Shown here piece after piece: positions 49,649-58,181 of a DNA stretch of 64,000 nt. The DNA is taken from assembly GCF_937898475.1 (NCBI RefSeq), contig NZ_CALEJS010000010.1:248001-312000 (forward strand). Reading direction: 5' to 3'. The position numbers and the translations under genes were made by a program. Origin of the DNA: an uncultured Chitinophaga sp. (GTDB taxonomy: Bacteria; Bacteroidota; Bacteroidia; Chitinophagales; Chitinophagaceae). The notes beneath the pieces were generated by a model that searched no databases, was not told where the DNA came from, and saw only the letters and a program-made list of their open reading frames with translations. Positions within the stretch are counted from its first letter, which is position 1. Each line of letters begins with the position of its first letter.

Positions 49649-51684
49649 AACATCCCCTTATAATATTGACAGGCGGCCTGTTTCTGGCTGCCTGGAGGCC
49701 GCTCTGCGCGCAGGATCCGTCCTTTTTGCCTGCAGCCGCCGAAGAACAGCTGGAGCATAACCTGCATGCCTCAACGGACGATACGCACTGGCAAGAGCTG
49801 CATACTTACTCGCGCAGAAAACTTTCACTGAATACGGCTGATGCGGCAGCGTTGCGTTCACTGGGATTGTTGACACCCCTGCAGATCAACAGCCTGCTGA
49901 CATATCGCCGTTTGCTGGGGGCGCTGGCCAGTATTTATGAACTGCAGGCAGTGCCTGGTTTTGATACGGCCCTGATATACCGCCTGCTGCCTTACGTAAC
50001 TACGGGCAGTACCATACAACCATCGTATACCTGGCGCGATTACATGCATGCAGGTGAGCATGCGCTGTTGTTACGTTATGAACGCCAGCTGGAGCGTGCC
50101 CGTGGTTATAAGCGCAGCGATACTGCAGCAGCGCATTATGCAGGCACACCGGATCAGTTGCTGCTGCGCTACCGCTATAGCTTTCCGCGCTATGTCAGCT
50201 GGGGCCTTACCATGGAGAAAGATGCGGGAGAACAGTTTTTCAAAGGAGCGCAGCGGACCGGTTTTGATTTTTACAGTGCACATTTTTTCCTGCGGGATTA
50301 TAAAAAGATCAGGGCATTGGTCCTGGGCGATTTTACGGTGAACATGGGACAGGGCCTGATCCACTGGCAATCGCCTGCTTTTGGTAAAAGCGCGATGGTG
50401 ATGCAGATCAAGCGGGAAGGAGAGGTGTTGCGGCCCTATGTGTCTGCAGGAGAATTCCTGTTCTTCAGAGGGGCGGGTATTACGCTGCAGGAGGGCAGCT
50501 GGCAGCTGACAGGCTTTGCCTCTTTACGACAGCTGGATGGCAGCACCGCAGGTGAAGATTCACTGGAGTATGTAAGCGCAATGGTAACGGGCGGTTATCA
50601 CCGTACTGCCGCAGAAGCAGCCAGGAAAGGTGTTTTGCAGCAAAGATCCGCCGGCGCCAATGTAGTATATGATAATGGCAACTGGTGTATAGGTTTGAAT
50701 GTTATACAACATCTTTATTCAGCACCTTTCAGAAAAGGAGTAAAACCGTACCAGATGTTTGCATTGGATGGAGACCGTTTCTTCAACGTTAGCCTGGATT
50801 ACAGCGGCAACTGGAAACAGCTGCATTGTTTCGGTGAAACGGCGGCAGACGCAGCGGGCAACATCGCTACGGTGAACGGTATACTGGCCAGTTTAGCGCC
50901 GCGGGTGGATGCAGCCCTGCTGTACCGGCATTACAGCCGGGCGTACCAGGCTGTGAATGGCAATGCATTTGGCAACAATGCACGCCCGCAGAATGAAAGC
51001 GGGTGGTACACGGCGCTTTCGCTGCGTATAACGCCGCATATACGCTGGGAGGGTTATGCAGACCTGTTCCGTTTCCCCTGGCTGAAGTACAGGGTACATG
51101 CGCCAACTGCAGGGAGGGATCTGCAGATGATGCTTACCTACACGCCGGATAAGCACACGGAGGTTTTTGTTCGCTACAGGTACAGCAACGGTGTGGAGAA
51201 TGCATCTGCCATGGGAAGCTATATACCGCCGCTTGCTGATGTAGTTAAACACGGGTGGCGCTGGCAGCTTAGCATGCCGCTGGGTCAGCCATGTAAGCTG
51301 CGCAGCAGGCTGGAATTAATACGGACAGCAAAAGCAGGAGTGCAGCAGGAGGGCTGGTTGTGCTATCATGAGCTGCAATACAAATTTGCAGATCATCCCC
51401 TAAGTGTATCTGCCCGTATTACCTGGTTTGGTACAGGTGGCAGCGGTAGTACGGTATATGCCATGGAAAGCGGGATAGGGGCGGGGTATAGTGTACAGCA
51501 GTTTAATGGCGAAGGCTGGCAGTACAATGTGGGTATTAAATGGAAGATGAGGAAACGTTTGTCGTGCTGGTTGCGCTGGAGCCGGATCCGATACCGCGAT
51601 GCAGCAACTGTTGGCAGTGGCTGGGATGCTATAGATGGGCCCGGACGATCAAATCTTCAGTTGCAGGTGCAACTATTGCTTTAG
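49645..51684 (+). CDS. Helix-hairpin-helix domain fused to a predicted outer-membrane beta-barrel
   Basis: A 679-residue exported protein (signal peptide about 1-22, ending LCAQ). Residues about 50-115 form a ComEA-like tandem helix-hairpin-helix unit (LSLNTADAAALRSLGLLTPLQINSLLTYRRLLGALASIYELQAVPGFDTALIYRLLPYV). The remaining about 550 residues alternate amphipathic strands with aromatic girdles and end WDAIDGPGRSNLQLQVQLLL, consistent with a large barrel of 20-odd strands. ComEA HhH domains bind double-stranded DNA in the periplasm during transformation. Attaching one to an outer-membrane barrel suggests DNA or protein binding at that membrane, but this is inference. It is coupled by a 4-bp overlap to the preceding small barrel gene. 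Confidence 0.8.
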   Translation: MKHPLIILTGGLFLAAWRPLCAQDPSFLPAAAEEQLEHNLHASTDDTHWQELHTYSRRKLSLNTADAAALRSLGLLTPLQINSLLTYRRLLGALASIYELQAVPGFDTALIYRLLPYVTTGSTIQPSYTWRDYMHAGEHALLLRYERQLERARGYKRSDTAAAHYAGTPDQLLLRYRYSFPRYVSWGLTMEKDAGEQFFKGAQRTGFDFYSAHFFLRDYKKIRALVLGDFTVNMGQGLIHWQSPAFGKSAMVMQIKREGEVLRPYVSAGEFLFFRGAGITLQEGSWQLTGFASLRQLDGSTAGEDSLEYVSAMVTGGYHRTAAEAARKGVLQQRSAGANVVYDNGNWCIGLNVIQHLYSAPFRKGVKPYQMFALDGDRFFNVSLDYSGNWKQLHCFGETAADAAGNIATVNGILASLAPRVDAALLYRHYSRAYQAVNGNAFGNNARPQNESGWYTALSLRITPHIRWEGYADLFRFPWLKYRVHAPTAGRDLQMMLTYTPDKHTEVFVRYRYSNGVENASAMGSYIPPLADVVKHGWRWQLSMPLGQPCKLRSRLELIRTAKAGVQQEGWLCYHELQYKFADHPLSVSARITWFGTGGSGSTVYAMESGIGAGYSVQQFNGEGWQYNVGIKWKMRKRLSCWLRWSRIRYRDAATVGSGWDAIDGPGRSNLQLQVQLLL

Positions 51685-51838
51685 CAAGAAAGGGGGCCGG
51701 GAAGCGCAAGAGGTGTTAAAATAACACATCCCCAAGTTTTCTAGTTAACGGACTGATGATTTAGAACATATGAATTACAAAATAAAATATCCTTAATGAT
51801 ATGTTAATTTTTTCTTGGATCGAAGCGAAAATTTTCTC

Positions 51839-51882
51839 TAAATTGTGGCCCGTGCCAACTCAAAAAATTGGCCCGTGTCAAC
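51839..51882 (+). promoter_or_regulatory. susC promoter and 5' leader direct repeats
   Basis: TTG (51815-51817), a 21-bp gap and TAAATTG (51839-51845) approximate the -33/-7 pattern, one T short of TAnnTTTG. Directly downstream, in the presumed leader, TGGCCCGTGCCAAC (51846-51859) is repeated as TGGCCCGTGTCAAC (51869-51882), 13 of 14 identical with a 23-bp period. The leader to ATG 51903 is about 50 nt. Confidence 0.5.
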
Positions 51883-51902
51883 CAAAATCTAAATCGTTAA
51901 TA

Positions 51903-54900
51903 ATGAAGAAGACGTTGCTCTTTTTCACCATGCTCATGGTGATTGTAACGCTGGCCTTCGCACAACAGCGCCAGGTTACGGGTAAGGTAACAGGAGGAGA
52001 TGGAGCTCCTATACCATTTGCCACTGTACAAGTTAAGGGGACTACAACTGGTACAACAACAGATCAAAACGGTAATTTCAAACTAAATGTAACCGGAGAC
52101 AACCCGGTCTTAACGGTAAGAAGCGTAGGCTTTACTACCAAAGATATTACGGTTGGCGCTTCCGGCACTGCAGATATTGTGCTGGAGGCCAGCAACGAAA
52201 GTCTGCAGGAAGTGGTGGTAACGGCGCTGGGTGTTCAGAGAAAGAAGAACGAACTACCCTATTCTGCGCAGACTGTGGTAGGAGAAGACCTGGTTAAAGT
52301 TAGGGAATCCAACCTATCCAACTCACTCTCCGGTAAAGTATCCGGTCTGGAGATCCGCCGTAACAATAGTATTGGTGGTTCTACCAACGTGGTACTGCGT
52401 GGTAACAAATCATTGTCTGGTAATAACCAGGCGCTTTTCGTTGTAGATGGAGTGCCCATCGATAACTCCAATACCAACAGTGACGATCAACGTTCCGGCC
52501 GTTTAGGGTATGACTACGGTAATGCCGCTGCGGATATCAACCCGGACGATATCGAATCACTGAACGTGCTGAAAGGCGCTGCGGCTACCGCATTGTATGG
52601 TTCCCGCGCTGCCAACGGTGTGATCATGATCACCACCAAAAAAGGCAGAAGAGGCCTGGGTGTAACTGTGAACTCCGGCGTAACCATCGGTAAAGTAGAC
52701 AAAAGCACTTTCGCTAAATTCCAGAAAGGATACGGCGGCGGTTATGGCGCTTACTACGGCCCTAACGAAGATGATTACTTTAACTACGATGATATCAACG
52801 GCGACGGTATTCCTGACCGCGTAGTGCCCACCACTGAAGATGCTTCCTATGGTGGCGCTTTCGATCCGAACTTAAATGTTTATGGCTGGTATTCTTTTGA
52901 CCCGGGTAACCCTTACTTCGGTAAAGCCAGGCCCTGGACTGCAGCTGTAAATGATCCTTCCAAATTCTTCCAGACCGCTGTTTCTACTGTAAACAGCGTA
53001 ATGGTAGATGGTGGCGGAGACCAGGGATATTTCAAACTGGGTTACACCAAGAACATTGATAAAGGCCTGTTACCCAACAGCCAGATCAAAAAAGACCAGA
53101 TCAATTTTGGCGCTTCCTATAACATCACGCCCCGGTTAACTGCCAGCGGCTCAATCAATACTACCCTGCTGAGTGGTCTTGGCCGTTATGGTACCGGTTA
53201 TGACTCCAAGAACCTGATGACCAACTTCAGGCAGTGGTGGCAAACCAACATCGACGTGAAAGAGCAGAAAGATGCTTATTTCAGGAACAAGACCAATGCT
53301 ACCTGGAACCAATCCGGTATCGGGGCTACCAATCCTATCTACTGGGATAACCCCTACTGGACACGCTACGAAAACTACGAGAATGATAAAAGGACCCGTT
53401 ACTTCGGTAACGTGATGCTGAACTACAAAATAGCTGATTGGGTAGATGTAATGGGCCGCGTATCACTGGATACCTACAATGAACTGCAGGAAGAAAGGAT
53501 TGCGATGACCAGTATCGATCCTTCCGAATATCAAAGGTTTGAGCGCAGCTTCAGCGAGTATAACTACGACCTGATGTTCAACTTCCATAAGAAGCTCAGC
53601 GAAAACTTTAACCTGAACGGTCTCATCGGCGGTAACGTAAGAAGGACCCGTATTCAGTCTATCCGCTCCCAGACCAACGGTGGTCTGCTGATCCCGCGCC
53701 TGTATGCGCTGCTCAACACCGCTAACCCGATGGAAGCGCCTATAGAGGTTTCTACCATTGAAGAAGTGGATGGTATCTTTGCCAGCGCCAACCTGGGTTA
53801 TAAAGACTTCCTCTTCCTGGATGTAACTGCCAGAAGAGACCAGTCTTCCACACTGCCCAAAGGCAACAACTCTTACTACTATCCGTCAGTATCACTGGGC
53901 TTCCTGTTCTCCAAACTGGTGAAAGATGCGCCCTGGTTATCTCATGGTAAAGTAAGGGCCAACTATGCAGAGGTAGGCGCCCCTGCTCCTGTACTGTATA
54001 CCCTGGACTATTATGATGTGCCCACCGGTATCGATGGTACCCCCCTGGCATCTATCAACAATACAAAATACAATCCTGAGCTGAAACCGGAACGTACCAA
54101 GAGCTGGGAGACCGGTCTGGAAGCAGCTTTCCTGGACAACCGTGTAGGCTTTGACCTGACTTACTATAACACCCGCTCACTGGACCAGATCGTAGCGCTG
54201 CCTGTATCAAGGGCTACCGGTTACGACTATAAAGTGGTGAACGCCGGCGAGATCCAGAACAAGGGTGTGGAAGTATCCGTTTTTGCCACACCGGTTAAAA
54301 CGCCTGACTTCTCCTGGACCGTTAACCTGAACTGGTCAAGGAACAGGAACAAAGTAAAATCACTGCCTGAAGGTATTCAGAACCTGCAGCTGAACCCCTC
54401 CACCATGCAGGGTAGTATTTCCATCAACGCTGCACTGAATGAGCCTTATGGTACCATCAGGGGTTCCAACTACGTGTTTGACCAGAATGGAAATAAGCTC
54501 ATCAGCAACAGTGGTTCTGACAGCGGTCACTACCTGATCTCACCAACTTCCAACGAGATCATTGGTAATGTGAATCCCGACTGGATCGGCGGTATTACAA
54601 ATACCCTGAAATACAAAGATCTGAGCCTGAGCTTCCTGATAGATATGCGCAAAGGCGGCGATGTATTCTCACTGGATATGTACTATGGTCTGGCTACCGG
54701 TGTGCTGCCTGAAACAGCAGGTAACAATGACCTGGGCAACCCGGTAAGAAACAGCCTTGAGCAGGGTGGTGGTGTTATACTGCCCGGCGTGAAAACGGAT
54801 GGTAAACCAAATGATATCCGTGTTCCGTCTGAGTACGGTCTGTTTGGTTACGTATACAACCCGGGTGCTGCCTTTGTATACGACGCCAGCTTCATAAAAC

Positions 54901-55130
54901 TGAGAGAAGTGTCTTTGAGCTACTCTTTACCAAGAAGCGTGATTTCAAGGATCAACCCGATCAAAGGTGTTGACTTCTCCCTGATAGGAAGGAACCTGTG
55001 GATCATCCATAAAAATCTGCCCTATGCAGATCCTGAGGAAGGTATGAGCTCCGGTAACGTACAAGGTTACCAGGCGGGTGCCTATCCTACTGCCAGGACT
55101 TTTGGATTTAATGTAAAAGTGAGATTCTAA
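51903..55130 (+). CDS. SusC/RagA family TonB-linked outer-membrane protein
   Basis: A 1075-residue TonB-dependent transporter. Signal peptide about 1-20 (ending AFAQ), CarboxypepD_reg-like domain (about 22-100, RQVTGKVTGGDGAPIPFATVQVKGTTTGTTTDQNGNFKL), plug with the SusC signature (LSGKVSGLEIRRNN...VVLRGNKSLSGNNQALFVVDGVPIDNSN...DDIESLNVLKGAAATALYGSRAANGVIMITTKKG) and a C-terminal barrel ending RTFGFNVKVRF. It imports oligosaccharides or peptides together with the SusD-like lipoprotein encoded 14 bp downstream. No CAZyme, peptidase or sensor gene lies alongside, so the ligand cannot be guessed. ATG 51903 is chosen for the signal peptide; a longer frame upstream runs through the promoter. Confidence 0.96.
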   Translation: MKKTLLFFTMLMVIVTLAFAQQRQVTGKVTGGDGAPIPFATVQVKGTTTGTTTDQNGNFKLNVTGDNPVLTVRSVGFTTKDITVGASGTADIVLEASNESLQEVVVTALGVQRKKNELPYSAQTVVGEDLVKVRESNLSNSLSGKVSGLEIRRNNSIGGSTNVVLRGNKSLSGNNQALFVVDGVPIDNSNTNSDDQRSGRLGYDYGNAAADINPDDIESLNVLKGAAATALYGSRAANGVIMITTKKGRRGLGVTVNSGVTIGKVDKSTFAKFQKGYGGGYGAYYGPNEDDYFNYDDINGDGIPDRVVPTTEDASYGGAFDPNLNVYGWYSFDPGNPYFGKARPWTAAVNDPSKFFQTAVSTVNSVMVDGGGDQGYFKLGYTKNIDKGLLPNSQIKKDQINFGASYNITPRLTASGSINTTLLSGLGRYGTGYDSKNLMTNFRQWWQTNIDVKEQKDAYFRNKTNATWNQSGIGATNPIYWDNPYWTRYENYENDKRTRYFGNVMLNYKIADWVDVMGRVSLDTYNELQEERIAMTSIDPSEYQRFERSFSEYNYDLMFNFHKKLSENFNLNGLIGGNVRRTRIQSIRSQTNGGLLIPRLYALLNTANPMEAPIEVSTIEEVDGIFASANLGYKDFLFLDVTARRDQSSTLPKGNNSYYYPSVSLGFLFSKLVKDAPWLSHGKVRANYAEVGAPAPVLYTLDYYDVPTGIDGTPLASINNTKYNPELKPERTKSWETGLEAAFLDNRVGFDLTYYNTRSLDQIVALPVSRATGYDYKVVNAGEIQNKGVEVSVFATPVKTPDFSWTVNLNWSRNRNKVKSLPEGIQNLQLNPSTMQGSISINAALNEPYGTIRGSNYVFDQNGNKLISNSGSDSGHYLISPTSNEIIGNVNPDWIGGITNTLKYKDLSLSFLIDMRKGGDVFSLDMYYGLATGVLPETAGNNDLGNPVRNSLEQGGGVILPGVKTDGKPNDIRVPSEYGLFGYVYNPGAAFVYDASFIKLREVSLSYSLPRSVISRINPIKGVDFSLIGRNLWIIHKNLPYADPEEGMSSGNVQGYQAGAYPTARTFGFNVKVRF

Positions 55131-55144
55131 AAAATCTATCAATC

Positions 55145-56599
55145 ATGAAGAAGTTTAAGTTATCATCTATCATACTTTCCTCAGTGTTACTGGCTGCGTC
55201 CTGCACCAAAGACCTGACAAACCTGAACAACAATCCGAAGAAACCACTTGCGGTGGATGCGGCTAACTTGTTTGCCAATGCTGAATTAGGCATTACAGAC
55301 CTGCTTACCAGCACCAATGTGAATCTGAATATCTTCCGCCTGATCACCCAGCAGTGGACTCAAACCACTTATACGGATGAGAGCCGTTATGATCTGAGCA
55401 CCCGTAATATTCCGCAAAACTGGTGGCATACCGCGTATCGCGATGTGCTGAACGATCTGGCGGAAGCGCAAAAACTGGTTAATGCAGATGCCACACTGGA
55501 TGCTGCTACAAAGAAAAACCAGCTGGCCCAGATAGAGATCGTAACAGTATACACTTACGCAGTACTGGTAAATACTTTTGGAGATATTCCTTATGGAGAG
55601 GCACTGAATATAGATGACCTGTCTCCCGAGTATGCAGAAGCAGAAACTGTTTACCTGGATCTGCTTGACAGGCTGGACGCTGCAATTGACAATCTTGATC
55701 CGGCAGCCCAGGGTTTTGCAGCCAGCGAAAGGCTGTACGAAGCCCGTCCTTTAACGCCCGGCACCATTGCATCCTGGCAGAAATTTGCCAACTCCCTGAA
55801 AATGAGGTTGGCCATGATCATTGCCGATGCGAATAATGCGAGAGCAAAACAGGCAGTAGAAGAAGCATCACCCAACGCGTTTACCTCTGCTGCTGATGAT
55901 GCCATCTACTCTTATTCCACCATTCCGCCGAACACCAACCCCCTGTGGGTTGACCTGGTGCAGAGCGGTCGCCTGGACTTCGTAGGCGCAAGAACGCTTG
56001 TTGATACCATGAATGCTTTGAGCGATCCCAGGAGGCCTTTCTACTTCAATGAGGCTCCCGGTGGCGGTTTCAAAGGTGGTACACCCGGCGCCAGCAATAG
56101 CTACTCTTCATTTTCCAATGCCGGCGAACTGCTGCGCAGAAAAGACTTTTCCTCTGTATGGATAGACTACGCAGAAGTGGAATTCTTACGTGCGGAAGCA
56201 ATAGAAAGAGGATATGCTGTTGGTGGAACTGCTGCACAGCACTATAACAATGCCGTTACTGCTTCTATCGTATCATGGGGTGGTAGCGAAGATGCAGCAA
56301 ACACTTACCTGGCTCAGCCCGAGGTAGCTTATACCAACGCTGGTCCCGGTGGCTGGAAAGGCAAGATCGGTGTGCAGAAATGGATGGCCCTCTACAACCG
56401 TGGCTTTGAAGCCTGGACAGAATGGAGAAGGCTGGATTATCCGCAACTGCAGCCCGCTTCACGCGCACAATCTGCTATCCCGCTGCGTTTCACTTATCCT
56501 GTAAGTGAGCAGAACCTGAACAAGATCAACTATGATAAAGCCGCATCCAACATTGGTGGCGATGTGGTAACAACAAAGATGTTCTGGGATAGATTCTAA
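55145..56599 (+). CDS. SusD/RagB family nutrient-binding outer-membrane lipoprotein
   Basis: A 484-residue surface lipoprotein: lipobox LLAASC (Cys about residue 20), then the SusD-like fold of the SusD-like_2 group (DLTNLNNNPKKP...NIFRLITQQWTQTTYTDESRYD...WWHTAYRDVLNDLAEAQKLV; VLVNTFGDIPYGEAL; WIDYAEVEFLRAEAIERGY; YNRGFEAWTEWRRLDYPQL). It forms the lid over the SusC channel and captures the ligand. It is 14 bp after susC and followed by a strong terminator at 56625, so the pair is a closed two-gene operon. Confidence 0.95.
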   Translation: MKKFKLSSIILSSVLLAASCTKDLTNLNNNPKKPLAVDAANLFANAELGITDLLTSTNVNLNIFRLITQQWTQTTYTDESRYDLSTRNIPQNWWHTAYRDVLNDLAEAQKLVNADATLDAATKKNQLAQIEIVTVYTYAVLVNTFGDIPYGEALNIDDLSPEYAEAETVYLDLLDRLDAAIDNLDPAAQGFAASERLYEARPLTPGTIASWQKFANSLKMRLAMIIADANNARAKQAVEEASPNAFTSAADDAIYSYSTIPPNTNPLWVDLVQSGRLDFVGARTLVDTMNALSDPRRPFYFNEAPGGGFKGGTPGASNSYSSFSNAGELLRRKDFSSVWIDYAEVEFLRAEAIERGYAVGGTAAQHYNNAVTASIVSWGGSEDAANTYLAQPEVAYTNAGPGGWKGKIGVQKWMALYNRGFEAWTEWRRLDYPQLQPASRAQSAIPLRFTYPVSEQNLNKINYDKAASNIGGDVVTTKMFWDRF

Positions 56600-56624
56600 G
56601 AAAAGCTTTCTGGACATATTAGCT

Positions 56625-56659
56625 AACCGGGTAGTTTTAAAGGACTACCCGGTTTTTTT
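56625..56659 (+). terminator. Terminator of the susC-susD operon
   Basis: Perfect 11-bp stem AACCGGGTAGT / ACTACCCGGTT with an 8-nt loop and a T7 tail, 25 bp after the SusD stop. Confidence 0.9.
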
Positions 56660-56675
56660 ACGGCTCCCCCCACTA

Positions 56676-56709
56676 AAAAAAGAGACCTTGAATCCAAGGT
56701 CTCTTTTTT
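56676..56709. terminator. Second perfect hairpin fused to the next promoter
   Basis: 15-bp perfect stem (56676-56690 with 56695-56709) around loop AATC, with A and T runs forming the base so that it could terminate in either direction. Its last T is also the first base of the -7 box TACTTTTG of the DUF3467 gene. Confidence 0.7.
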
Positions 56710-56716
56710 ACTTTTG
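56709..56716 (+). promoter_or_regulatory. Promoter -7 box TACTTTTG for the DUF3467 gene
   Basis: Exact TAnnTTTG, 19 bp before the start codon at 56736; the -33 position falls inside the preceding hairpin. Confidence 0.6.
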
Positions 56717-56735
56717 TACCTCAAACCAGAAAAAC

Positions 56736-57050
56736 ATGGATAATCAGCACGAAGAGCAGACCCAGTTGAACATAGAACTGAGTGAGGAGATAGCAGAAGG
56801 AACATATGCCAACCTGGCCATTATTACGCATTCCAACGCCGAATTTGTGGTGGATTTCGTGAATGTAATGCCCGGTCTGCCGAAGGCAAGGGTTAAATCA
56901 CGTATCATATTAACGCCCCAGCACGCAAAGCGGTTTATGAAGGCGCTGGTAGATAATATCAAGAAGTACGAGTCTGTACATGGCCCTATACAGGACCAGG
57001 AGCCCGTATCACTGCCCATGAACTTTGGGGGTCCCACCGCACAGGCCTGA
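56736..57050 (+). CDS. DUF3467 family protein
   Basis: A 104-residue cytosolic protein matching DUF3467: LNIELSEEIAEGTYANLAIITHSNAEFVVDFVNVMPGLPKARVKSRIILTPQHAKRFMKALVDNIKKYE. Members are small, widespread and without assigned function. The conserved part resembles an all-beta core followed by a helix. I start at ATG 56736, which agrees with the -7 box at 56709. The Ldh-family gene follows 22 bp downstream on the same strand. Confidence 0.92.
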   Translation: MDNQHEEQTQLNIELSEEIAEGTYANLAIITHSNAEFVVDFVNVMPGLPKARVKSRIILTPQHAKRFMKALVDNIKKYESVHGPIQDQEPVSLPMNFGGPTAQA

Positions 57051-57072
57051 TAAATTTTACTGATACAAGCGC

Positions 57073-58146
57073 ATGAGTCATCAATTTTCCTACCAGCATT
57101 TAAGGGAATTTACACAGGAGGTATTTGTCCGGATGGGCTGTTCGCTGGAGCATGCAGATAAAGCCAGTGAAGTGCTCGTGTCTGCCGACCTACGGGGCGT
57201 TGACTCTCACGGCGTGGCCCGTCTCAGCGGCTATGTACGTTTGTGGGAAGCAGGCCGCATCAATCCCAGGCCGGATATTCATATTGTACATGAAACCCCC
57301 AGCACGGCAGTGGTGGATGGCGACGGCGGTCTCGGACTGGTAGTCGCGCCCTTTGCCATGGAAGTAGCCTTGCAGAAAGCGGAGGCCGTTGGCAGCGGAT
57401 GGGTAAGCGTAAAGCACTCCAACCACTTCGGGATAGCGGGCTATCATGCCATGATGGCCCTTGAAAGGGATATGATCGGTATTGCCATGACCAACGCCAG
57501 TCCCCTGGTAGCGCCCACTTTCGCTAAAGAGCGGATGCTGGGCACCAATCCTATTGCGGTGGCCATCCCCGCTAACCAGCAGCCTGCGTTTGTGGCGGAT
57601 TTTGCCACTACCACCGCCGCCAATGGCAAGCTGGAAATATTGCAGCGTAAAAACATGCAGGCGCCTTATGGCTGGATACAGGATAAAACAGGCGCTCCCA
57701 GCATAGACCCTCACGAGCTGAGAAACGGCGGCGCTTTGCTGCCCCTGGGTGGCGACCGTGAGCATGGCAGCCATAAAGGGTATTGTTTAGGAGCAATTGT
57801 TGACATATTTTCGGCCGTTCTTTCGGGCGCCAATTATGGTCCCTGGGCGCCGCCATTTGTAAGCTTTTTACCGCTGCCCCCTGACCCGGTAGGACAGGGC
57901 CTGGGCCATTTCTTCGGCGCCATGCGGGTAGATGCTTTCAGACCGGCGGATGAGTTCAAGGCCAATATGGACAAATGGATCAGCCGCTTCCGGGAAGCCA
58001 GCCCGGTAGACGGCGAACAGGTACTGATACCCGGAGATCCGGAAAGGGAAATGGAGAAAGTGCGCAGAGAGCAGGGCATCCCCGTACTGGAGCCGGTGGT
58101 AAAAGACCTGCAGGAAGTAGCGAACAAGTTTAAATTAAGCTTTTAG
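57073..58146 (+). CDS. Ldh family oxidoreductase (malate/L-lactate dehydrogenase, MDH2 type)
   Basis: A 357-residue NAD(P)-dependent 2-hydroxyacid dehydrogenase of the YlbC/ComC fold, distinct from classical malate dehydrogenase. Conserved segments are ADLRGVDSHGVARLSGYV (about residues 39-56), VKHSNHFGIAGYHAMMAL (about 116-133), MTNASPLVAPTFAKERMLGTNPIAVAIP and the DFATT...GKLEILQRKN substrate/cofactor region, plus LLPLGGDREHGSHKGYCL. The substrate could be malate, lactate, ureidoglycolate or sulfolactate; context (DUF3467 upstream, aspartate kinase downstream) does not decide. Confidence 0.93.
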   Translation: MSHQFSYQHLREFTQEVFVRMGCSLEHADKASEVLVSADLRGVDSHGVARLSGYVRLWEAGRINPRPDIHIVHETPSTAVVDGDGGLGLVVAPFAMEVALQKAEAVGSGWVSVKHSNHFGIAGYHAMMALERDMIGIAMTNASPLVAPTFAKERMLGTNPIAVAIPANQQPAFVADFATTTAANGKLEILQRKNMQAPYGWIQDKTGAPSIDPHELRNGGALLPLGGDREHGSHKGYCLGAIVDIFSAVLSGANYGPWAPPFVSFLPLPPDPVGQGLGHFFGAMRVDAFRPADEFKANMDKWISRFREASPVDGEQVLIPGDPEREMEKVRREQGIPVLEPVVKDLQEVANKFKLSF

Positions 58147-58181
58147 TCATCTATATAAAAGATTCACAACTAACAACTGAT

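Noticed and set aside
51769..51806. AACATAT...ATATGTT inverted repeat upstream of susC as an operator
   Set aside because: Seven AT-rich bases with a long spacer is expected by chance in such DNA; the GC-rich direct repeat downstream is the stronger signal.
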